Source of the DNA: Mycobacterium sp. SMC-2
GTDB taxonomy: Bacteria; Actinomycetota; Actinomycetes; Mycobacteriales; Mycobacteriaceae
DNA: 64,000 nt
Assembly (NCBI RefSeq): GCF_025263485.1
Contig: NZ_CP079863.1
Location: forward strand, 1,302,001 to 1,366,000
Direction of reading: 5' to 3'
The notes below the pieces were generated by a model that did not search any database, was not told the DNA's origin, and was given only the letters and a program-made list of their open reading frames with translations. Shown here in pieces: positions 1 to 8,500 of this stretch. The translations under genes and the position numbers were made by a program. Position 1 is the first letter of the stretch. The number at the start of each line of letters is the position of its first letter.

Positions 1-1
1 T

Positions 2-433
2 CAGGATTGGCCGGCCGCGCTGCGGCGGGTCGGGTTCGACGCGACCGTGCCCACGGTGTGGGTCGCAGAGCAGTTGCTGATCGGGTACCTGACGCCCGGC
101 GTTCAGGACCGCTTGCTGCACGGGATCACCGCGCTGAGCGCCGCGGGCAGCCGGTTGGCCGCCGACCACATGCCGACCTGGACCCCGTTGCAGCTGGAGG
201 CGGAGCGGTCGTTTGTCGAAGGCTGGCGCCAACACGGCCTGGATGTCGACCTGGCCAGCCTGACCCATGCGGGCCAATACCATTACGTCCCGGAGTATTT
301 GGCGGCCCACGGCTGGCAGACGGTGCGGCGCAACGTCACCGACCTGCTTGCCGCCATGGGGCTGCCAGGCAGGCGGCGCCGCCCCAGCGGTAGCGAGTTC
401 GTCCCGGAATACCTCACTGCGACGCGGGTTTAA
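2..433 (+). CDS. SAM-dependent methyltransferase, C-terminal part (TIGR00027-type)
   Basis: Only the last 143 residues are inside the window; the start lies upstream. The visible part carries VWVAEQLLIGYL, the conserved segment of the large mycobacterial family of putative S-adenosylmethionine-dependent methyltransferases (leucine carboxyl methyltransferase fold, TIGR00027). The usual family tail follows, with an aromatic-rich stretch and EYLTATRV at the end. The SAM-binding N-terminal half is not visible, so activity cannot be judged. Mycobacteria carry many paralogues and their substrates are mostly unknown; none is proposed here. A GNAT gene follows after 7 bases on the same strand, so the two may be cotranscribed. 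Confidence 0.82.
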   Translation, partial: QDWPAALRRVGFDATVPTVWVAEQLLIGYLTPGVQDRLLHGITALSAAGSRLAADHMPTWTPLQLEAERSFVEGWRQHGLDVDLASLTHAGQYHYVPEYLAAHGWQTVRRNVTDLLAAMGLPGRRRRPSGSEFVPEYLTATRV

Positions 434-440
434 AGGTTTG

Positions 441-938
441 ATGTCCCAGTCAGTCCCCGGCGAAGAGCTCCGGTTCGTGTCGGCCACCCACAACGACCCG
501 CTGGCGCAGCCGCTGCTGGCCGAACTGGCCGACGAGTACGCGCAGCGCTACGGCGGCACGCCGAGCACGCACCTGTCCTGGCTGCCCGTGCCGGAGGCCG
601 AGTTGGCCGCGCCGGACGGCGGGCTGCTGATCGGTGTGCTGGACGGCGTGCCCGTCACCGGCGGCGCGTTTTGCCGTTACGACGCGCAGACCGCCGAGCT
701 CAAACGGATCTGGACCGACCGCGCCTATCGGCGCCGCGGCTACGCGCGGGTCCTGCTCGCGGCCTTGGAGGCCGAGACCGCCGCGCGCGGGTACCGAAGG
801 CTCTACCTGATCACCGGCAACCGGCAACCCGAGGCCGAGGCGCTGTACGACGCGACCGGGTACATCCGGGTGCCGGCCGACCCGCTGCCGTCCTGGGGGC
901 CGTTCGTCCCGATCGCCTTCGAGAAATGGCTGGCATGA
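441..938 (+). CDS. GNAT family N-acetyltransferase
   Basis: Encodes 165 residues starting at the ATG 7 bases after the preceding stop. The fold is that of a compact GNAT acetyltransferase. A beta strand with AELKRIWTDRAYRRRGYARVL holds the acetyl-CoA pyrophosphate loop (R-R-G-Y-A, near residues 93-102), followed by LYLITGNRQPEAEALYDATGY, the typical C-terminal strand-helix with the Tyr often used as general acid. The acceptor substrate is unknown. Members of this family modify small amines, antibiotics or protein N-termini. The next stretch downstream holds only a decayed gene, so this is probably the last intact gene of its unit. Confidence 0.85.
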   Translation: MSQSVPGEELRFVSATHNDPLAQPLLAELADEYAQRYGGTPSTHLSWLPVPEAELAAPDGGLLIGVLDGVPVTGGAFCRYDAQTAELKRIWTDRAYRRRGYARVLLAALEAETAARGYRRLYLITGNRQPEAEALYDATGYIRVPADPLPSWGPFVPIAFEKWLA

Positions 939-944
939 CCGGTG

Positions 945-1255
945 ATGCCGCCGGTCGGGTCGACGCGGCACATCGGGCTGATTCCGGTGGCCACGGTCAC
1001 CCACGCCGAGCCCGTTAATAGTCTCCAAATCCATTGCGAGCCTCGACTTTCCCGTCACACGGCCGGGCTTGCTGGCAGCCGCGGGTGAGCACCGCCGCGC
1101 GCGAGGCGGCCCTGTTCGGCCGCCGCGACGTCTCCGGGACCCCCTTTGACGAGGCCGTCGAGTACGTCGAGGTGGTGCGCCGGTTGTGGGACAGCTGAGA
1201 GCACGACACGATCATCACGCGACGTGACCACCGGGCGACGAAGAATCCCACGGCG
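945..1255 (+). pseudogene. Remnant of an FMN/F420-type luciferase-like monooxygenase
   Basis: No intact gene exists here, but three reading frames in succession spell one protein of the nitrilotriacetate-monooxygenase branch of luciferase-like monooxygenases. Frame of 945 gives TRHIGLIPVATVTHAEP. Frame of 1018 gives IVSKSIASLDF. Frame of 1052 gives GRACWQPRVSTAAREAALFG and then DEAVEYVEVVRRLWDS. A TGA at 1196 stands where the family has Trp (LWDSW), after which EHDTII continues the family motif. So there are at least two frameshifts and one nonsense codon, and both ends of the gene are missing. From about 1256 to 1433 I see no gene. The decay suggests that the upstream border of the biosynthetic operon is an old rearrangement site. 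Confidence 0.78.
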
Positions 1256-1433
1256 CAAAACTTCTCGTCGCCACCAGCGGTTCTACGCAGTTGTTTGCGG
1301 GCCGCCCCCTGTCGAGCAAGGCGAGAACGGGGAAAGCGGGGCGTAGGTCACGTCCGATCAAGGCCCTTCGGCTCTAGGCGACCCGACCTGGAGCTGGGGA
1401 TTCTTGCCAAAAGACTAGATTGGAGACCGACCC

Positions 1434-2525
1434 GTGCGGTATATCGGTGACTTGCACGAGCGGGCACGCACGCCCTTGCTGCTCACCGCATTGCGGGACA
1501 TACAGTGGCGACGGCGACGCTTCATCATCGCGGCCGTTGGCACCGGGATGGTATTCGCGATGACGCTCATCCTCACCGGGCTGACGCTCGGGTTCCGGGT
1601 CGAGGCCCAACGTGTGGTCGACTCGATCGGGGTTGACACCTACCTCATCAAGACGGGTGCAGTAGGTCCGTTCATGGGTTCATCGAGATTCCCGGAGGCC
1701 GAAACGCAGGCGGTCGTCCGGCTCCCGGGCTTCGAATCGGCGATCCCAGTCGTCTACGGCAACACGATCCTGCAAGATCGGCGCTCGCCGGAAAACCTGA
1801 ACGTCTACGGTCTGCCCGAGCATGGGCTGGGGATGCCCCCCATCGCGGCGGGGCGAGCACCGTCGAATCCCGATGAGGTTGCCATGTCGAACACGCTGGG
1901 GCGTTCCATTGGCGACGACGTCGAGGTGGGCTCGCAGGTGCTGCGGATCGTGGGGCTGGTCGACAAGTCGACCACGCTCGCCGGCCAACCCAACGCGTTT
2001 CTGACCGTCGCGGGAGCTCAGCGATTGATGTTTTCCGGGCAGCCGGTGATTTCCGCTATCGGCCTGCGCGGCAAGCCCACGCAGATACCGGATGGCTTCC
2101 GTCTCGTGGACCGCCGGGCTGCGGTGGATGACATGGTGCGCCCGCTGCACGGGGCTCGCCTGGCCCTGTCGTATCTGACGATTCTGCTGTGGGCGGTGGC
2201 GGCACAGATCGTGGGATCGCTGATCTATCTCTCCGCGTTGGAGCGGACCCGCGACTTCGCGGTGTTCAAAGCCCTCGGTGTCGCCACTGGATCGGTGCTC
2301 GCCGGGCTCATCCTGCAGGCGGTGCTCGTCGCGTCGGTTGCGGCGATGCTTGGCGGCCTGCTGGCGGTGCTGCTCGGCCCGCTGTTTCCGATGCTCGTGG
2401 TGGTGACCGCCCCTGCCTTCCTGTCGTTGGTGGCGACCGCGGTGGTCATCGGGCTGTTGGCGAGCTTGGCGGGGTTGCGGCACGCGGTAGCGGTCGACCC
2501 GGTGCTGGCGTTCGGGGGTTCGTAG
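1434..2525 (+). CDS. ABC transporter permease, FtsX/MacB type
   Basis: Encodes 363 residues from a GTG preceded by GGAGA at 1422-1426. One N-terminal membrane helix (about residues 23-48) is followed by a periplasmic-type domain of about 200 residues and then three membrane helices (about 238-262, 280-315 and 320-352). This is the classical four-helix FtsX/MacB layout of exporters and mechanotransducers rather than of importers. It closely resembles the permease of the M. tuberculosis Rv0072-Rv0073 pair. The ATPase partner begins 2 bases after the stop, so translation is coupled. Because the ATPase frame runs into a lipid-type PKS, the permease probably moves the product of this operon or delivers it to the envelope. 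That is inference from gene context, not shown by the sequence. Confidence 0.85.
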   Translation: MRYIGDLHERARTPLLLTALRDIQWRRRRFIIAAVGTGMVFAMTLILTGLTLGFRVEAQRVVDSIGVDTYLIKTGAVGPFMGSSRFPEAETQAVVRLPGFESAIPVVYGNTILQDRRSPENLNVYGLPEHGLGMPPIAAGRAPSNPDEVAMSNTLGRSIGDDVEVGSQVLRIVGLVDKSTTLAGQPNAFLTVAGAQRLMFSGQPVISAIGLRGKPTQIPDGFRLVDRRAAVDDMVRPLHGARLALSYLTILLWAVAAQIVGSLIYLSALERTRDFAVFKALGVATGSVLAGLILQAVLVASVAAMLGGLLAVLLGPLFPMLVVVTAPAFLSLVATAVVIGLLASLAGLRHAVAVDPVLAFGGS

Positions 2526-2527
2526 TC

Positions 2528-5500
2528 ATGGGGGATCTGCGCATCAATGATCTCGTCGTCGAGTACTCGATCGGTGGGGAGGCGCTCCGAGTCATCGACG
2601 GTCTGAATCTGGAGGTACCGGCCGGGTCCCTAGTGATCGTGTTGGGCCCCAGCGGGTGCGGAAAGACCACATTGCTGTCGTGTATCGGTGGCATCCTCAG
2701 TCCCACCGCCGGACGCATCCAGGTCGGTGACATCGACGTCACAACGCTGGACCGCCGCAGGTTGACCACTTACCGGCGCCAAACCGTGGGTTTCGTCTTT
2801 CAATCCTTCAACCTGGTGCCGAGCCTCACCGCATTGGAGAACGTGGCGGTGCCGCTGTGGGCGGCCGGCTGGTCGCGGCGCGCGGCGCGCGAACGCGGCG
2901 AGGAACTGCTGACCCGCTTCGGGCTGCAGGATCGCATGACACATCGGCCCGGTGACCTCAGCGGCGGTCAGCGTGAACGGGTGGCGGTGGCCCGCGCGAT
3001 CGCCTTGGACCCATCGCTGATCTTGGCCGACGAACCCACGGCGCACCTGGACCAAGCCCAGGTGCAAGCGGTGCTGCGGCTGCTCCGCGAGTTGGCCAGC
3101 GGTGATCGCATCGTCGTGGTCGCCACTCACGACACACGGATCTTGCCGTTCGCCGACCACGTGGTCAGGCTGCTGCCAGATGTCACCGCCATCGACTCCG
3201 AGCCCCAAACCGTGAGCCTGGCACGCGGTTCGGTGCTGTTCGAGCAGGGCAGCATGGGGGACTTGATATATGTCGTCGCCGACGGGGAACTAGAGGTCGT
3301 GCGCGAATCGGCGGACGGGGCCGAGGAACTGGTCAAGATTGCCACCCGCGGCGAGCATGTCGGCGAGCTCGGGCCGTTGTTCCGCATGGCCCGCTCGGCA
3401 ACGGTGCGCGCCCGCACCGAAGCGATCGTAACCGGCTATACCGTCGAGGCATTCCGCAACCTGCTCCAGACCCACACCGAGGGCCGCGTCATCGAACGCC
3501 CCAAAAGCGGCGTAGAGCAAGGAAATACCGACACCAACCGCCGACCTGACGAAGCAACGCTGATGGCGGGCGGGCGTAAATCGAGTGGCCGCCCCAAGGC
3601 CGATAGGGGGAGCGCGGTGAGCGCCGCCGACAAAAACAATGCCGAGCGCGCGGAATATGGCGTCGAATCAGGTTGGAAAATGTCAGATTACGCGCCACTT
3701 ACCGCGCCGACGCTGGTTGGGCAATTGCAGCAGCGAGCCGCACGCTATCGGGACAAGCTTGCGTTCACCTTCTCTCGCGACGGCGAGGAAAAAGAAGTCA
3801 GCCGGCTGAGCTATCAGCAACTGGATGCCCACGCGCAGCAGATCGCCTCGAACCTACAGCGACTGGGCGCAGCCGGCGAGCGTGTCCTGGTCCTGTGCCA
3901 GCCGGGCCTTGACTTTGTCGCCGCCTTGTTCGGGTGCCTTTACGCCGGAGCCGTCGCCGTACCGATGCATCCGCCGGTACGCGATCATCTGGTCCCGCGC
4001 GTCGAGGCGATCATCACCGACGCGCAACCGGGCTTCGCTCTGTCCACCACCGAGACGCAGGCGAGAATCAAGGTCACGGTGGACGGGCTGGTCAAGGGGC
4101 GTCCGTTGCGCTGGGCCCTCACCGACACGGCGGGCGACGACCGGCCGTGGGTTCCACCGGACATCGACGCCGGCACGGTCGCCATGGTGCAGTACACCTC
4201 GGGCTCCACGGCCACACCGAAAGGCGTTGTGCTGTCGCACGGTAACCTGGTCCACAACCTGGAAACCATCCGGCGGACGTGGAAGTCGGGATTCGACACC
4301 AACGCCCATGGTGTGTTCTGGCTGCCGCCCTACCACGACATGGGTCTCATCGGCGGCATCCTCGAGACGCTCTACGTCGGGGGTACCTCCGCCCTCATGC
4401 CGCCGGGCGCGTTCATCAAGCGCCCAATGCGGTGGCTGGAAGCGATGTCCCGGCATCACGCCGTGATTACCGCCGCACCCAACTTCTCCTACGACCTGTG
4501 CGTCGAACTCAGCACCCCCGAAGAGCGTGCGGCGCTCGATCTTTCCAACTGGTCTATCGCCATGTGCGGTGCGGAGCCGGTACGTCCCGCGACCCTGCAG
4601 GGTTTCGCCGAGGCGTTCGCCCCGGCCGGTTTTCGGCCGGAGGCGTTTTATCCGGTGTATGGACTGGCCGAGGCCACGCTGCTGGTTTCCGGCGGGTCGG
4701 AAGCCCCAGTACCGGTGGTTCGCCACGTAGATCGCGTCGCACTACGGGAACGCCGGGTCGCGGAGGTCGCGCCGGAAAATCCGAGCGCGGCAGCGTTGGT
4801 CGGTTGCGGTCGGCCGCAAGGTGGCCAGCAGGTCGTGATCGTCGACCCGGAGACCCGGCGGCCGTGCGGGGCTGACGAGGTGGGCGAGGTCTGGGTCGCC
4901 GGGCCGAGCGTTGCACAGGGCTACTGGCAAAAGCCCGAACAGACCGAAGCGGCATTCGCGGCGCATCTCGCGGACACCGGGGACGGCCCGTTCTTCCGTA
5001 CCGGTGACCTGGGGTTCTTGAGTTCCGGGGAGTTGTTCGTCACGGGACGCCGCAAGGATCTGATCATCATCCGCGGCAACAATCATTACCCCGAGGACAT
5101 CGAGCTGACCGTGCAGGCCTGCCACGCCGCACTGATGCGCGGCCGGGGTGCGGTCTTCTCGGTCCCCGGACCGGATTTCGCCGAGCAGCTCGTCGTCGTG
5201 CAGGAGGTGAACCACCAACAGCTCGGCGAAGCCGAACTCAACGAGATCGTGGGCGCAATCCGGACCGCGATCACCGAGCACCACGAGATCCAGGCCGGAG
5301 CCGTTGTTTTGGTGGAGCCGTTGAAGATTCCCACCACGTCCAGCGGAAAGGTTCGGCGGTCCGCCTGTCGGGAGCAGTTCCTCGACGGTGAACTCGAGAC
5401 GATCGTTGAATGGCGCGCACCGCTGGCCGACGCCCGTCCCGAGGCTGCCCCGTCGGAACACCGCGGGCGCAGCGCCGCGGAGATCGCGGACTGGTTGGTC

Positions 5501-8500
5501 TCCCAACTGTCCGGTGAATTCGGCGTCCCGGCAACGGATATCGACCCGTCCCGTCCGTTCGCCTACTACGGCCTGGACTCCGTCCGCGCCACCCGGCTGA
5601 TCGCCGCACTGGAATCCTGGCTCGGACGCGAACTTTCGCCCACGCTCGCCTACGAATACCCGACGATCAACCTTCTTTCGCGTCATCTGGCCGAGGAGAC
5701 TGCCGGCACCGACCGCACTCCCGCACCGGCGGCGGTCGGCGTCGGCGCGTGCGCCGCCGACGAGCCGATCGCCATCATCGGCATCGGCTGCCGTTTTCCG
5801 GGCGCCGACGGGCCGGCGGCCTTCTGGCAGCTGCTGGCGGACGGCGTCGACGCGATCAGCGAGATACCGCCGGATCGCTGGGACGCCGATGCCTTCTACG
5901 ACGCAGATCCGTCGGCGCCGGGTACCTCGGTCACCCGACGGGCCGGTTTCGTGCCCGGAATCGACAAGTTCGACTTCGCGTTCTTCGGCATCTCGCCGAG
6001 GGAGTCCGCGCAGATGGATCCCCAGCAGCGGCTGGTCCTCGAAGTGGCTTGGGAGGCACTGGAAGACGCCGGGCAGGTGCCGGAGCGGCTTGCCGGTAGC
6101 GACACCGGCGTCTTCGTCGGCATCTCCACCACCGACTACGCGAACCTGCGGGCCGGCCAGCTAGAGCTCGTCGACGCTTACACGGGGACCGGAAACGCGT
6201 TGAGCATCGCGGCCAACCGGCTCTCGTACTTCTACGACTTCCACGGACCGAGCATGGCGATCGACACCGCCTGCTCGTCGTCGTTGGTCGCCGTGCACCT
6301 GGCCTGCCGCAGCCTCCGCGACGGGGAGTGCTCGTTGGCCCTGGCCGGCGGCGTCAACGTCATCCTGTCCCCGGCGCTCATGATCAACTTCACCAAGGCC
6401 CGGCTGATGGCGCCAGACGGTCGTTCCAAGACTTTCGACGCCGGGGCGGACGGCTACGTGCGGGGTGAAGGCGCCGGGATGGTCGTCCTCAAACCACTCA
6501 GTCGCGCACTGGCCGACAACGACCCGATCTATGCGGTGATCCGCGGCACCGCGATCAACCAGGACGGCCGGACGAACGGGCTGATCGCACCCAGCCGGCA
6601 ATCGCAGGAAGCCGTGCTGGCCGCGGCATACCGCCGTGCCGGTCTTTCCCCCGGCACCGCCCAGTACGTTGAAGCGCACGGCACCGGAACGTTCCTCGGC
6701 GACGCGATCGAGGCCAATGCGCTGGGCACGGTGCTGGGGGAGGGCCGTCCGCCGGGGAGCCCGTGCATGATCGGCTCGGTCAAGACGAACATCGGCCACT
6801 TGGAGGCGGCCGCCGGAGTGGCGGGGCTCATCAAGGTGGCGCTGGCGTTGCAGCACAAGGCGATTCCGCCCAGCCTCAACTTCGTCGAGCCAAACCCCGA
6901 GATCCCCTTTGACAGCCTGCCGGTGCGGGTGGCGCAAACCCTCACCCCGTGGCCGGAAAACGGCGGAAGGGCGGTCGCCAGTGTCAGCTCGTTCGGCATG
7001 GGCGGCACCAACGCGCACGCCGTGCTTACGGAGGCCCCGCAGGTGCGGTCCGCCGTGCCGGCGCCCGGCGCGGCACCGGATCGAGCGGAGTTGCTGCCGC
7101 TTTCGGCGCGCTCGCCCGAGGCGCTGGCGGCACTGGCCGACAGGTACGAGTCGGCGCTGGCATCCGGGGTGGGGCTGGCCGACCTGTGTTACACGGCCGG
7201 CGCCCGCCGCGGCCATCTCGAGCATCGGTTGGCGGTGGTCGCCGACTCCCCCGCAGCGATGTCGGAATCCCTGGCCGCCTACCGGAACGGACAGTCGCGG
7301 CCCGGGATATCCGCGGGACAGTGCCGCCCCGGTGAGCGATCCGACGTGGTGTTCGTCTTCCCCGGCCAAGGCTCGCAGTGGGTGGGCATGGGTCAGCGAC
7401 TGCAGGCCCAGGAGCCGGTGTTCCGCGAAGCCCTGGCCGCGTGCGACCGCGCGCTAAAGCCTTGTCTGGGAAGCTCGGTGCTCGAGGCGCTGGCCGAGGA
7501 CACCGAACTCACCGACATCGGCCTGATCCAACCGGCGATCTTCGCCGTCCAGGTGGCGCTGGCCGCACTGTGGCGGTCGTGGGGGGTCGAGCCCACCGCG
7601 GTGGTGGGGCACAGCATGGGTGAAGTTGCGGCGGCGCACGTCGCCGGTGCGCTGAGCCTCGACGACGCCGCACGGGTGATCTGCACCCGGGCCCTGATGC
7701 TTCGCACGGTGCGTGGCCGCGGAACGATGATGGCGGCGGAGCTGAGCCTGGTCGAAGCGCAGGAGCTGATCGCCGGCCGGGAGGGCGAGGTAGCGATCGC
7801 CGCCAGCAACAGCCACCGATCGACGGTGTTGTCCGGGGATCAAACGGTTTTGGCGGAGCTGATGGAGGTGTTGCAGCAACGCGACCGGTTCTGCCGGTGG
7901 GTCGACGTCGATGTGGCCGCCCACAGTCCGCAGATGGACGCATTGGTTCCCGCTTTGCGCGCCGGCCTAGCCGGACTGCGGGCCACCGCACCGGCGATAC
8001 CCATCTACTCCACGGTGACCGGTGACCTGCTGACCGACCGCTTGTCCGACGCCGACTATTGGGCGGAGAACCTGCGCTCGTCGGTGCACTTCTCGCCCGC
8101 ACTGCGCGGGCTGCTGGAGGGCGGGCATGACACGGTTGTGGAGATCAGCCCGCACCCGGTCTTGCTGACCTCTATCCGCGAGGACGCCGATGACATGCGG
8201 CGGAGTTGTACGTCGCTGCCGTCGATGCGGCGTGACGACGGGGGACGAGCGACCGCGCTGGCGTCGCTCGGCACCCTCTACACCCTTGGTCAGCCAGTTG
8301 CCTGGGAGCAGCTGTACCCCTCGGGCAGCCACTTCGTAGCCGCACCGACCTATCCGTGGCAGCGTGTCCATTCCTGGATGGACGGCGGCACGACGATTAC
8401 CGCGGCGTCCGGCACCAGCGCCGACCTGCTCCAACAGGCCCCCGGTGACACGACGGAGAAGGCGGGTCTGCGCGACTGGATGTACCAGCTGCGGTGGCAG

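Noticed and set aside
1404..1421. TTGCCA and TAGATT as a promoter for the biosynthetic operon
   Set aside because: The spacing between them is only 6 bases, too short for a -35/-10 pair.
1256..1433. Possible short gene in the frame reading AKLLVATSGSTQLF
   Set aside because: No start with a ribosome binding site and no family recognised; probably non-coding or further pseudogene debris.
2189..2527. Earlier in-frame start for the ATPase-PKS frame inside the permease gene
   Set aside because: The extra N-terminal part is Arg/Gly-rich shadow of the permease; ATPase homology begins at the ATG at 2528.
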